Below are positions 8,360-16,221 of a stretch of DNA of 64,000 bases, in pieces. A program made the translations under genes and the position numbers. The stretch is from Mesorhizobium sp. M7A.F.Ca.US.006.01.1.1. Its GTDB lineage: Bacteria; Pseudomonadota; Alphaproteobacteria; Rhizobiales; Rhizobiaceae. The stretch lies in contig NZ_RZQL01000006.1 of the NCBI RefSeq assembly GCF_003997935.1, positions 1 through 64,000 of the forward strand, read 5' to 3'. The number at the start of each line of letters is the position of its first letter. Positions within the stretch are counted from its first letter, which is position 1. The notes below the pieces were generated by a model, which did not search any database, was not told where the DNA came from, and saw only the letters and a list, made by a program, of their open reading frames with translations.

Positions 8360-8557
8360 CGAAAGGTGATATTTTGGAGGCAGCCGGGGCTCCCCCAATA
8401 CACCCCGCTCCGGTCAGGCCCGGTGGCGGTCCACCCAAAGGAAGGCTACCGGGCCGATCCCTGCAACCAACCGGTGACCCGCTCGTTGATCCCATGCCGG
8501 GTTGATCCCCCGGCACTCCAGGACCTGCCCGCTGCCGAGGGGCGGCGGGCCTTTTTT
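8360..8557 (+). ncRNA. Candidate structured small RNA ending in a strong terminator
   Basis: This stretch has no plausible gene but several successive hairpins: GGCCCGGT paired with ACCGGGCC, GCCGGG-TTGATCC-CCCGGC, and a final 10-bp GC stem (8527-8536 with 8541-8550) followed by CTTTTTTG. The T-run shows that transcription ends here rightward, yet the nearest rightward gene stops about 380 bp earlier. TATAAG at about 8355 could be a -10 box. It is not recognisable to me as tmRNA, RNase P RNA or SRP RNA. The boundaries are estimates. Confidence 0.4.
8527..8557 (+). terminator. Rho-independent terminator
   Basis: The arms GCCCGCTGCC and GGCGGCGGGC (one T-G pair) have loop GAGG and are followed by a C and six Ts. 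It points rightward, away from the converging gene at 8631-8948. Confidence 0.8.
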
Positions 8558-8630
8558 GCCGATTGGGTTCAAGGCCGCAGCGATAGCGAAGGCCCCGGCG
8601 GACGCCGGGACCTTCGCGTTGCTGGTCTCG

Positions 8631-8948
8631 TCAGAAGTGGATCCAGAAGGATCGGCGGAAACATCTGCGGCGCCAGGAACCGTGGCGCCAGTAGCGACGG
8701 CAAACCCGCCTCCAACCGCGTCGACGACGGCGGCGGTGCCACCTGCGGTGCCGCACGAACTCGACGCCGTCCCGGACATCGGGACCATCCGGGTCGAGAA
8801 TGTCGTCGGACGGTTTGTCGAGTTCATCGAGAATGCCGGGCCCCGTATTGGGGATGCCGGCCAAGGCGGTGGCAGGACGCGCGATTGCGACGACGGTCGC
8901 AGCCCCTGCCAGCCCAAGCATTCCAGTCAGAAACAATCGCCGATCCAT
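8631..8948 (-). CDS. Small exported Arg/Trp-rich protein with Tat-like signal
   Basis: From the ATG at 8948 the product starts MDRRLFLTGMLGLAGAATVV, a twin-arginine-like or Sec signal with a likely cleavage site after ATALA. A short acidic linker with many Asp follows, then an extremely basic tail rich in Arg, Trp and His (RRWHRRRRRRGWRRVCRR). Rhizobia have families of small exported proteins of this design with unknown function. Total length is 105 residues. An earlier start at 8960 is possible. Confidence 0.6.
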   Translation of the reverse strand: MDRRLFLTGMLGLAGAATVVAIARPATALAGIPNTGPGILDELDKPSDDILDPDGPDVRDGVEFVRHRRWHRRRRRRGWRRVCRRYWRHGSWRRRCFRRSFWIHF

Positions 8949-9111
8949 GCCAACCTCCATCGTTGATCATTTCGACAAGGGAAGACATAGAGCGGCGGAT
9001 TGACGCGCCCAGATGCCAAAGAAAATTGGGTCTATCGTTCTGCCGTGCGGCGGCGGGGCTTTTTAGCGGTCTCTGACAGTCCACGCGGCCAGATGCGCCT
9101 GTTCCCGTGGA

Positions 9112-9543
9112 TCATTCCTCCGACAAGCCGGTCGCCGTTGCGGCCGTTTCAATGCTCACCGGCACGCCCTGGCGCAGGGAGTTGCTGACCGTGGAAATCG
9201 CCGCGGCCCTTGTGATGATCTCCGCGGGGTCGGAGCCGTCCAGCGTCGTGCATGAAACCGTCATGGTTGACGAGGTCGCGAGCAAAGGCTTGCCTTCGAG
9301 GTTCAGCGTCACGGTCACGGCGATGTTGTCGAGCGTTACGCCCATTTCCTCGGCGACGTAGCGAAGGTCGTTGCAGAAGCAGCCGCCGATCGCCAGGGCG
9401 AGCAACTGGCCGCCATTGAAGCCCAGGCCCATGCCGCCGGCCTTGCCTTCGGGCCGGTCGACGATGATCGTGTGGCCGCCTGCCCAGCCCATGGCCGCCT
9501 GCGTGTCCTCCACATTGCGCAGTTCGACGGTCATCGAGACCAT
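9112..9543 (-). CDS. OsmC family protein
   Basis: The product is 143 residues from the ATG at 9543 (MVSMTVELRNVED); the longer frame to 9699 overlaps the neighbour and looks non-coding. The central helix segment GGQLLALAIGGCFCNDLRY contains the conserved OsmC cysteine. A second Cys lies in TVSCTTLDGSD, compatible with thiol-dependent (hydro)peroxidase activity. The family protects against organic hydroperoxides. It lies 58 bp downstream of the CueR-like gene on the same strand, suggesting an operon. Confidence 0.82.
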   Translation of the reverse strand: MVSMTVELRNVEDTQAAMGWAGGHTIIVDRPEGKAGGMGLGFNGGQLLALAIGGCFCNDLRYVAEEMGVTLDNIAVTVTLNLEGKPLLATSSTMTVSCTTLDGSDPAEIITRAAAISTVSNSLRQGVPVSIETAATATGLSEE

Positions 9544-9601
9544 TGCGGATGTTCTCCCGGCAGGAGTCGACCAGGCGTCGGGCCTCGTCGACATACGGTC
9601 A

Positions 9602-10024
9602 TCATGCAGGCGCGGAGGCGCCCTTGTCGCCGGGCAACGCCGCGCCCGCCATGTCATCAAGGATCGGACAATCCGGCCTTTCGTCGCCGTGGCAGGCATG
9701 GATCAGTTTCTGCAGCGTCGAGCGCATCGACTGCAACTCGCGCACTTTCTCCTCGATCGCCGTGACATGGGCGGCGGCGATTTCGCGCACGTTGTGGCTG
9801 GCGCGGTCGCGATCCTGGTAAAGCGCCATCAACTGGCGGCAATCGTCGATGGAAAAGCCGAGATTGCGCGCACGGCGCAGGAAGGCCAGCCGATGGATAT
9901 CGTCTCCGGAATAATCGCGGTAACCATTGGCGGCACGCGCCGGGGCGATCAGGCCGATCTCTTCATAATAACGGATGGTCTTGGCCGGCAGGCCGGAGCG
10001 GTGGGCGGCGTCACCGACATTCAT
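9602..10024 (-). CDS. cueR: MerR-family copper efflux regulator CueR
   Basis: The 140-residue protein begins MNVGDAAHRSGLPAKTIRYYEE, a canonical MerR winged helix. A long dimer helix follows, then a metal loop with Cys111 and Cys119 separated by seven residues (ACHGDERPDCP), the CueR pattern for Cu+/Ag+/Au+. The conserved Ser before His in RASHNV also fits. The start is preceded by GAGGAG. The frame continues upstream without meaning. A CueR-type promoter for copA lies 10 kb away at 20048-20078, so this is its likely regulator. Confidence 0.88.
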   Translation of the reverse strand: MNVGDAAHRSGLPAKTIRYYEEIGLIAPARAANGYRDYSGDDIHRLAFLRRARNLGFSIDDCRQLMALYQDRDRASHNVREIAAAHVTAIEEKVRELQSMRSTLQKLIHACHGDERPDCPILDDMAGAALPGDKGASAPA

Positions 10025-10249
10025 GACGGTTCTCCTCGATTTCCAGGAACCTGTGGAGCAGGCCCCTTGAATTTGCTTCACAATCCTGTGAGTCCTGTTG
10101 CCAAAATGCCATAGTGATACGCTTACCGGTACGTCAAGGCAGGCATATAGGCATCGCGCGCTTGGCAAGCAAAGCAAATGCCAGCATGAATGATGATGAG
10201 AGAGCGGCCACTCGTGCCGCCGAGTTTGGGCGGGGCACCGGATCACCTG

Positions 10250-10867
10250 ATGCGCATGAAGTCGTTTGCAATCATCGCCGCACTGGCGCTCTCCACTGCT
10301 ATCGCCGGTTGCAGCACCATCGGCTCGCAGATCTTCTCCAACGACTATGGCGCGGTCACCGACGCCGGTTACCAGCTGCCGCGCATCCCGATCGAGAAGG
10401 TGCCGATGAAGTACCATCGGCAGGAAGTGAACTACGACAGCCCGGAAAAGCCGGGCACGATCATCGTCGATACGCAGAACAAGTTCCTCTACTTCATCGA
10501 GGGCGACGGAAGGGCCATTCGCTACGGCATCGGCGTCGGCCGCGAGGGCTTCGAATGGCATGGCACCGCCCATATTGCGCTCAAGCGCGAATGGCCGACC
10601 TGGACGCCGCCGAGGCAGATGATCCAGCGCCAACCGGAATTGGAAAAGTTTGCCGGCGGCATGGAGCCGGGCCTGAAGAACCCGCTCGGCGCGCGCGCCA
10701 TGTACCTGTTCAACAAGGGCGGCGATTCAGGCTATCGCCTGCATGGCAGCCCGGAATGGAATTCGATCGGCAAGGCGATGTCGTCTGGCTGCATCCGCCT
10801 GATGAACCAGGACATTATCGATCTCTATGACCGCGCCTCGGTCGGCGCCAAGGTCATCGTTCTCTAG
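10250..10867 (+). CDS. L,D-transpeptidase lipoprotein (ErfK/YbiS/YkuD family)
   Basis: The protein starts MRMKSFAIIAALALSTAIAGC, a lipoprotein signal with lipobox AIAGC. The YkuD domain runs from about residue 60 to the end and carries the catalytic signature: His in LHGSPEW and Cys in SSGCIRL. Such enzymes crosslink meso-DAP to meso-DAP in peptidoglycan or attach outer-membrane proteins to it. The ATGs at 10250 and 10256 are both possible. A strong terminator lies 54 bp after the stop. Confidence 0.9.
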   Translation: MRMKSFAIIAALALSTAIAGCSTIGSQIFSNDYGAVTDAGYQLPRIPIEKVPMKYHRQEVNYDSPEKPGTIIVDTQNKFLYFIEGDGRAIRYGIGVGREGFEWHGTAHIALKREWPTWTPPRQMIQRQPELEKFAGGMEPGLKNPLGARAMYLFNKGGDSGYRLHGSPEWNSIGKAMSSGCIRLMNQDIIDLYDRASVGAKVIVL

Positions 10868-10920
10868 AGGCAGTTTTCGTACGCGGACCGTCTAGGCAAC
10901 AACGGACGTCCCAAGCAGAA

Positions 10921-10946
10921 AACCGGGCAATTCGGCCCGGTTTTTT
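10921..10946 (+). terminator. Rho-independent terminator
   Basis: A perfect 8-bp stem AACCGGGC/GCCCGGTT with loop AATTCG is followed by TTTT. It ends the L,D-transpeptidase transcript and could also act on the converging NIPSNAP gene. Confidence 0.88.
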
Positions 10947-10978
10947 GTTGTTTGCGCGATGCGACGCCTGCTCAGTGG

Positions 10979-11305
10979 TCAGGACACCGCCGAGAACGAG
11001 GTGGGGACCAAAATTTGGTTGGTGATTGTCTCGGTGATCTGGCCATCACGTTCGGAATCTTCCCGCGCCTGCGTCCAGGCAGGGTCCTTCACGAACGCCG
11101 TCCAGCGCTCTTCACGTTCGGCCAGCGATTCCCATGCCAGCATGTAGGTCAGTTCGTTGTTCGAAGCTCCGATCAGCGTGGTAAAGAAACCCGCTTGGCG
11201 GATACCGTGCTTTTCCCATAATTTGAGGGTGATCTTGTCGAAGCGATCAAGAAGCGCCGGCAAGCGCCCCGGCAAAGCCCGGTAAACCCGAAGTTCGTAG
11301 ATCAT
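10979..11305 (-). CDS. NIPSNAP family protein
   Basis: This 108-residue protein has the NIPSNAP start MIYELRVYRALPGRL and the conserved LTYMLAWESLAEREERW segment, a dimeric ferredoxin-like alpha/beta barrel fold. No enzymatic reaction is established for bacterial members. GGAACT upstream of 11305 is a weak ribosome binding site. It is a single gene downstream of, and on the same strand as, the NfuA-like gene. Confidence 0.85.
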   Translation of the reverse strand: MIYELRVYRALPGRLPALLDRFDKITLKLWEKHGIRQAGFFTTLIGASNNELTYMLAWESLAEREERWTAFVKDPAWTQAREDSERDGQITETITNQILVPTSFSAVS

Positions 11306-11386
11306 TCTGGAGTTCCTTCTGGCCGATGCGCCGGAAGCGAAGAAATCGGACCAGATGGTCAGCAGGGTAGAATTATCAAAGGGGCG

Positions 11387-11956
11387 TCAGGAGACCTGCT
11401 CGACCTGCTGTACCTCCGGCACGAAGTGACGCAGGAGATTCTGGATGCCGTGCTTCAGCGTCGCCGTCGAGGACGGGCAGCCGGCGCAGGCGCCCTTCAT
11501 GTGCAGGAACACCGTGCCGTTCTCGAAGCCGCGGAAGGTGATGTCGCCGCCATCCTGGGCGACCGCGGGGCGCACCCGTGTATCGAGCAGTTCCTTGATG
11601 GTGATGACCAGCTCTTCGTCGGCCTTGTCGTAGAACTCACCGGTCTGGCTGGTCTCGGCGGCCGGGCCAGCCTTGGCCATGACGGGCGCGCCGGACATGA
11701 AATGCTCCATGATGGCGCCGAGGATCGCCGGCTTCAAATGCTGCCAGTCGGGGCCATCCTTGGTCACGGTGATGAAGTCATAGCCGAAGAAAACGCCGGT
11801 GACGCCAGGAATTTCGAACAGCCGGCCGGCCAGCGGCGAGGCGACGGCCGCGCTGTCGGCATCGCGGAAATCGGCGGTGCCTTCCAGAAGCACTTCCTTG
11901 CCGGGCAGGAATTTCAGCGTCGCCGGGTTTGGCGTCGATTCGGTCTGGATGAACAT
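11387..11956 (-). CDS. nfuA: NfuA/NifU-like iron-sulfur cluster scaffold
   Basis: The 189-residue product has an N-terminal Nfu_N domain (MFIQTESTPNPATLKFLPGK) and a C-terminal NifU-like domain (about 110-180) containing CAGCPSS, the CxxC that binds a [4Fe-4S] cluster at a dimer interface. This two-domain form is the alphaproteobacterial/mitochondrial Nfu type, which delivers Fe-S clusters to target proteins. The order trpS, uspA, nfu is typical of Rhizobiales chromosomes. Confidence 0.92.
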   Translation of the reverse strand: MFIQTESTPNPATLKFLPGKEVLLEGTADFRDADSAAVASPLAGRLFEIPGVTGVFFGYDFITVTKDGPDWQHLKPAILGAIMEHFMSGAPVMAKAGPAAETSQTGEFYDKADEELVITIKELLDTRVRPAVAQDGGDITFRGFENGTVFLHMKGACAGCPSSTATLKHGIQNLLRHFVPEVQQVEQVS

Positions 11957-12112
11957 GGCCGTCTCCGTGCCCGTTTGGGCATCTAGTTTGGAACAATTCT
12001 AAATAGGCTCAATTGGCTGGACATTCAAGCGAAACGCATCGCCGGAACAGCTGGCTGGCGGAATGTTTTTGCGCGCCCAAAATCGGACCGGCATCACCTG
12101 AAGAGCAGAATC

Positions 12113-12604
12113 TCAGGCCAGGCTGTCTATTTCTTCGTCCGACAGGTTCTGCGGCACGACGGTCACCGGGATCGGGAAGGCGGCACCTTTGCCGGCCACG
12201 GCGCCGACAAGCGGCCCAGGGCCTTCCTTGCCCGCGCCGGCGGCCAGCACCAGAATGGCGATGTCCTGGTCTTCCTCGATCAATTTGTGGATCTCTTCCG
12301 TCGGCTTGCCTTCGCGCACCACCATCTCGGGCTCGATGCCGAGCTTCTGGCGCACCTTGTTGGCATAGCTGTCGAGTGCGGCGCGCGCCGTGGCGTTGGC
12401 TTCCTCGCGCATGATCTTCTCGACACCCAGCCAATGCTGGAAATCGTCCGGCACGATGACATAGAGCAGCACCAGCGTGCCGCTGGTGCTCTGCGCCCGT
12501 TTCGAGGCATAGGCGACGGCACGCTCGCATTCCGGCGTGTCGTCGATGATCGTCAGGAATTTCCTGCGATGGCCGGCTTCGCGGCTGAGGCGTTTGGAGA
12601 CCAT
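12113..12604 (-). CDS. Universal stress protein UspA family
   Basis: The 163-residue single-domain Usp begins with a basic leader, then FLTIIDDTPECERAVAYASKRA (beta1-alpha1 of the Usp fold), and LVLLYVIVPDDF. The C-terminal ATP-loop region AAGAGKEGPGPLVGAVAGKG is only a loose match to G-2x-G-9x-G(S/T), so nucleotide binding is uncertain. It lies downstream of trpS on the same strand. Confidence 0.85.
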   Translation of the reverse strand: MVSKRLSREAGHRRKFLTIIDDTPECERAVAYASKRAQSTSGTLVLLYVIVPDDFQHWLGVEKIMREEANATARAALDSYANKVRQKLGIEPEMVVREGKPTEEIHKLIEEDQDIAILVLAAGAGKEGPGPLVGAVAGKGAAFPIPVTVVPQNLSDEEIDSLA

Positions 12605-12697
12605 GTCTATCTACTCGGTGTCTTACGGCCGCAATCTGCCACTGTGGCGGACCGGCGGCAAGTCGCCGGCCTTGTGCCAGTGCGCCCGATGTCGCGA

Positions 12698-13765
12698 TCA
12701 GCCCTGCAGCAGGCCGATAATGTCGCGCACCGTCTTCATCGTCGCTTCGGCCAGCACGCCGGCGCGCTCGCCACCGTCCTTGAGCACCGCGTCGACATAG
12801 GCGCGGTCATCCGAAATGCGGCGCATCTCGCTGGCGATCGGCGCCAGTTTTTCCACTGCAAGATCGGCCAAGGCCGGCTTGAACACGGAAAACTGTTGGC
12901 CGGCGAATTCCTTGAGTACATCCGCCTTCGATATCTCGGCGAGACCCGCATAGATGCCGACCAGGTTCTCCGCCTCGGGCCGGCCGGCCAGGCCGTCCAG
13001 CTCGCTCGGCAACGCTTCCGGGTCGGTCTTGGCCTTGCGGATCTTCTTCGAGATGTCATCGGCATCGTCGGTCAGGTTGATGCGCGACAGATCCGACGGG
13101 TCCGATTTGGACATTTTCTTGGAGCCGTCGCGCAGCGACATGATGCGCGCCGCCGGCCCGCCGATGACCGGCTCGGTCAGCGGGAAATAGCCGTTCACGG
13201 TCTCTTCGCCGACCTGCATCTCGACGCCGACGCCAAGGGCCGCGATGCGGTCGGAGAAGTCATTGTTGAATTTCTGCGCGATGTCGCGGGTGAGCTCCAG
13301 ATGCTGCTTCTGGTCCTCACCCACAGGGACGTGGGTGGCACGGTAGAGCAGGATGTCGGCCGCCATCAGGGACGGATAGGCAAGCAGGCCGAGCGAGGCG
13401 TTCTCCCGATCCTTGCCGGCCTTGTCCTTGAACTGCGTCATGCGGTTCATCCAGCCGATGCGCGCCACGCAATTGAAGATCCAGGCAAGCTCGGCGTGCT
13501 GCATGACCCGCGACTGGTTGAAGACGATGTGCTTCTTCGGGTCGATGCCCGAGGCCAGGAACGCAGCGGTGATCGACCGCGTCTGGTCGGCCAGGTCTTC
13601 ATAAACGAGCTGGGCTGTCAGCGAATGCAGGTCGACGACGCAATAGATGCAATCGGAGGTGTCCTGCAGGGCAACGAATTTCTTGATGGCGCCGAGATAG
13701 TTGCCGAGATGCAGATTGCCGGTCGGCTGGACACCGGAAAAGACGAGTGGCTTGAAGGCGGTCAT
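12698..13765 (-). CDS. trpS: Tryptophanyl-tRNA synthetase
   Basis: The product is 355 residues from the ATG at 13765 ([16 protein letters not shown]). It charges tRNA-Trp with tryptophan. Class I signatures are clear: HIGH-like [11 protein letters not shown] near residue 20 and KMSKS within [12 protein letters not shown] near residue 200. Length is slightly above the usual 330-350. The frame extends upstream to 13855 without a conserved N terminus. The native neighbour is probably murJ, now separated by vapBC. Confidence 0.95.
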   Translation of the reverse strand: MTAFKPLVFSGVQPTGNLHLGNYLGAIKKFVALQDTSDCIYCVVDLHSLTAQLVYEDLADQTRSITAAFLASGIDPKKHIVFNQSRVMQHAELAWIFNCVARIGWMNRMTQFKDKAGKDRENASLGLLAYPSLMAADILLYRATHVPVGEDQKQHLELTRDIAQKFNNDFSDRIAALGVGVEMQVGEETVNGYFPLTEPVIGGPAARIMSLRDGSKKMSKSDPSDLSRINLTDDADDISKKIRKAKTDPEALPSELDGLAGRPEAENLVGIYAGLAEISKADVLKEFAGQQFSVFKPALADLAVEKLAPIASEMRRISDDRAYVDAVLKDGGERAGVLAEATMKTVRDIIGLLQG

Positions 13766-13891
13766 GATTGTCCTCATGGCTTGTGGAGGGCCGTTTCGCG
13801 CGCGGCGAAAGTCTTGCGACGGCGCGCTTATGGACGAAGGCGTGGAGAGGATCAAGAGGCGGTCGGGAGCCTCAAAGAAGCTATCAGTATG

Positions 13892-13921
13892 TTGACAACA
13901 TCATGTAGATTGCTACATAAT
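13892..13921 (+). promoter_or_regulatory. vapBC promoter with overlapping palindromic operator
   Basis: TTGACA at 13892-13897 is followed after 16-18 bp by TACATAAT. The perfect dyad ATGTAG-ATTG-CTACAT (13903-13918) lies over the spacer and -10, and a partial copy TTGCTACA lies downstream. This layout fits autorepression by the VapBC complex; binding is inference. Confidence 0.6.
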
Positions 13922-13952
13922 TATTGCTACAATTCCGATAGGCAGGGCTGTG

Positions 13953-14198
13953 ATGACGATCAACATCAACAACAAGGAGGCGGACAGCTTGACGCGCGCC
14001 TTCGCGAAGGTCGAGGGCGTCGGCATAACCGAGGCGATCGTGATCGCCATGCGTGAGGCACTCGAACGCCGGCGCAACCGCGAGACGCCGTTGGAGACAG
14101 CGGCAAGGCTCCGCGCCGAGTTCGGAATTGAGCTTAGCGATCGGGCGCGCAACCCGCTACCGCGCTCGATCTATGACGAATTGTCGGGCGAAGACTGA
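13953..14198 (+). CDS. vapB: VapB-type antitoxin (Rv0623-like/PSK family)
   Basis: This is an 81-residue protein. The N terminus MTININNKEADSLTRAF followed by TEAIVIAMREALERR matches the ribbon-helix-helix-like part of the Rv0623-type antitoxins. The C-terminal tail (PRSIYDELSGED) would wrap the toxin. A GTG one codon upstream is also possible. Its stop overlaps the vapC start by one base (TGATG), indicating translational coupling. The DNA-binding end should recognise the dyad at 13903-13918. Confidence 0.85.
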   Translation: MTININNKEADSLTRAFAKVEGVGITEAIVIAMREALERRRNRETPLETAARLRAEFGIELSDRARNPLPRSIYDELSGED

Positions 14199-14602
14199 TG
14201 TTTGTCGACGCAGCCGCTATTGTTGCGATGCTGAGCCAAGAGGCCGAAGCTGAGCGCTGTGCGCAAGCGATTATCGAAGCATCGGCTCCGTTCACCTCGG
14301 CGATCGCCGTCTGGGAAGCCGCGATGGCGCTTTCACGATCGGAAAAGCTGGCCATACCGGTCGATGTAAGCCTGAAGATAGTCAGCCGTTTTCTCGAAGA
14401 GCGGGCAATTGCCTTGCGGGAGCTTCCACCAGCTTCAGACGCAACATCGCTGTCCGTTGAGGCTGCGTTGCGGTTTCGCAACAACGCTATCCGCCTGAAC
14501 TTGGCCGACTGTTTTCACTACGCTTGCGCGCGCTACTACGGCGTTCCGATGCTTTCGACTGCGGACGAATTCCGGCTCACGGATCTGGAGACTGTTCCCT
14601 AG
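14198..14602 (+). CDS. vapC: VapC-type PIN-domain toxin ribonuclease
   Basis: The 134-residue PIN protein has the acidic metal-binding residues Asp4 (MFVDAAAI), Glu40 (VWEAAMAL), Asp104 (NLADCFHYA) and Asp123 (STADEFRLTDL). VapC toxins cleave specific tRNA or rRNA sites. The C-terminal 26 bp overlap the 3' end of the oppositely oriented murJ, so the module sits tight between trpS and murJ. All catalytic residues are present, so the toxin is probably functional. Confidence 0.88.
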   Translation: MFVDAAAIVAMLSQEAEAERCAQAIIEASAPFTSAIAVWEAAMALSRSEKLAIPVDVSLKIVSRFLEERAIALRELPPASDATSLSVEAALRFRNNAIRLNLADCFHYACARYYGVPMLSTADEFRLTDLETVP

Positions 14603-16175
14603 TCGGCGGCGATCCCTTCCGTCCAACATTGCGCCTGATCATGCCGAAATCCGCGCCGCCGGTGGCAAACGCCGTGATGAAGTAGAGCAGCGCCCCACCT
14701 GCAACCAGCGACAGCAGCGTCGTCGCCTTGACGATCAGCGGCGAGCCTGGCCCAAGCCTGACCGCGAACCAGTGCTCTGCAAAATAGAGTGCTGCCCCCA
14801 TCACCACCGCGGACAGCACCAGCCGTGGAATGCGTTTCATCAGCGGCACGTCGCGGCCCCAGTGGCCGCGCCGGATCAAGACGCCGAGCAGCATCACCGC
14901 GTTGACCCAGCCGGCGACGGCCGATGCCACCGCGATGCCAGGCGCGCCCATCCGTGGAAACAGCGTCAGCGCCGTGGTGACGTTGACCGCCACCGAGATG
15001 GCGGCAAAGATCATCGGCGTGCGCGTGTCCTCACGGGCGAAGTAACCCGGCGTGAAGGCCTTTATCAGCACGAAGGCCGGCAGGCCGAGGCCGAAGATCG
15101 CCAGGATCGCCGCCACTGTCGGCGTCGAGCCGTTGGCGGCGAACGCGCCGCGCTCATAGACTAGCCGCACGATCGGCTCCGACATCACCCAGAGCGCGGC
15201 GGCTGCCGGCAGCGTCAGGAACAGCGTGAACTCGACCGAGCGGTTCTGCAGATTGGCCGCCTCGATCAGATTGCCCGACTTCAGCGCCCGCGACAGTTCG
15301 GGCAACAGCACGATGGCGACCGCAACACCGACCACGCCGAGCGGCAGCTGGTAGATGCGGTCGGCATAGGCGAGCGAGGAGACCGCGCTGTTCTGCGCCG
15401 AGGCGATTGCCGTGCCGATCAACTGGTTGATCTGGGTGATGCCGCCGGTGATGGCCGCCGGCAGCGCCAGGACCAGCAGCCGCTTGACGGCAGGCGTCAT
15501 TTTCGGACGGCGAAAGCCGATCGAGATGCCGGCATGGCGCACCGCCACCCAGACGATTGCCAGTTGCACCAGTCCGGCGGCAAGCACGCCCCAGGACAGC
15601 CCGTAGCCGACGGTAAGCGCGTCCGAGCCCTTGTACCAGGCATAGGCGAGCACGCCGATCAGGATGATGTTGAGGAACACCGGGGCCACCGCGGCGGCGA
15701 AATAGCGGCGCAGCGAATTCAGCATGCCCGCCATCATGGCGCCCAGCGACATGCAGATCAGATAGGGGAACATGATCGTCGCCAGCGTCACCGTGGTGTC
15801 GAACTTCCCCGGCGTGCCGGCAAAACCCGGCGCCACCAGATAGCGCACGATCAGCGGCATCGACAGTTCCATGATGATGGTCAGCGCCAGCAGCGCCGTG
15901 AACAGCACACCGAACACTTCCTCGGAAAAGCGCTTGGCGCCTTCGGTGCCGTGGGTCTCGATCTCCTTGGCGAACAGCGGCACGAAGGCGGCGTTGAAGG
16001 CCCCCTCGGCAAACAGCCGGCGAAAGGTGTTGGGGAACTGGAAGGCGGCGTTGAAGGCATCGGCGACCGGTCCGGTACCAAGTGCGGCCGCCATCAGCAT
16101 CTCCCGGCCGAAACCGAGCGCGCGGCTCATCAGCGTGCCGGAAGCGACCGTTGCGAATTTCTTGACGAGGCTCAT
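14577..16175 (-). CDS. murJ: Lipid II flippase MurJ (MviN)
   Basis: The 532-residue inner-membrane protein has 13-14 hydrophobic segments and starts MSLVKKFATVASGTLMSR, typical of MurJ. The family signature around the cytoplasmic cavity is present (GFGREMLMAAALGTG, then FRRLFAEGAFNAAFVP). It flips lipid II for peptidoglycan synthesis and is essential in many bacteria. A longer frame to 16250 overlaps the glnD end and is not conserved. glnD lies upstream on the same strand, with 46 bp between them. Confidence 0.95.
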   Translation of the reverse strand: MSLVKKFATVASGTLMSRALGFGREMLMAAALGTGPVADAFNAAFQFPNTFRRLFAEGAFNAAFVPLFAKEIETHGTEGAKRFSEEVFGVLFTALLALTIIMELSMPLIVRYLVAPGFAGTPGKFDTTVTLATIMFPYLICMSLGAMMAGMLNSLRRYFAAAVAPVFLNIILIGVLAYAWYKGSDALTVGYGLSWGVLAAGLVQLAIVWVAVRHAGISIGFRRPKMTPAVKRLLVLALPAAITGGITQINQLIGTAIASAQNSAVSSLAYADRIYQLPLGVVGVAVAIVLLPELSRALKSGNLIEAANLQNRSVEFTLFLTLPAAAALWVMSEPIVRLVYERGAFAANGSTPTVAAILAIFGLGLPAFVLIKAFTPGYFAREDTRTPMIFAAISVAVNVTTALTLFPRMGAPGIAVASAVAGWVNAVMLLGVLIRRGHWGRDVPLMKRIPRLVLSAVVMGAALYFAEHWFAVRLGPGSPLIVKATTLLSLVAGGALLYFITAFATGGADFGMIRRNVGRKGSPPTREQSPDP

Positions 16176-16221
16176 GCTTTTGGGAACTGCCTGCGCAATT
16201 GGGACAAAGTGATGGTCGTTG

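Noticed and set aside
8415-8470. Resemblance to the SRP RNA core (GGTCAGG...GGAAGG)
   Set aside because: The order and loop sequence do not fit the conserved SRP domain IV; kept only as an unassigned RNA candidate.
12287-14056. 589-codon rightward frame across uspA, trpS and the vapBC promoter
   Set aside because: Runs against three supported features and shows no family motifs.
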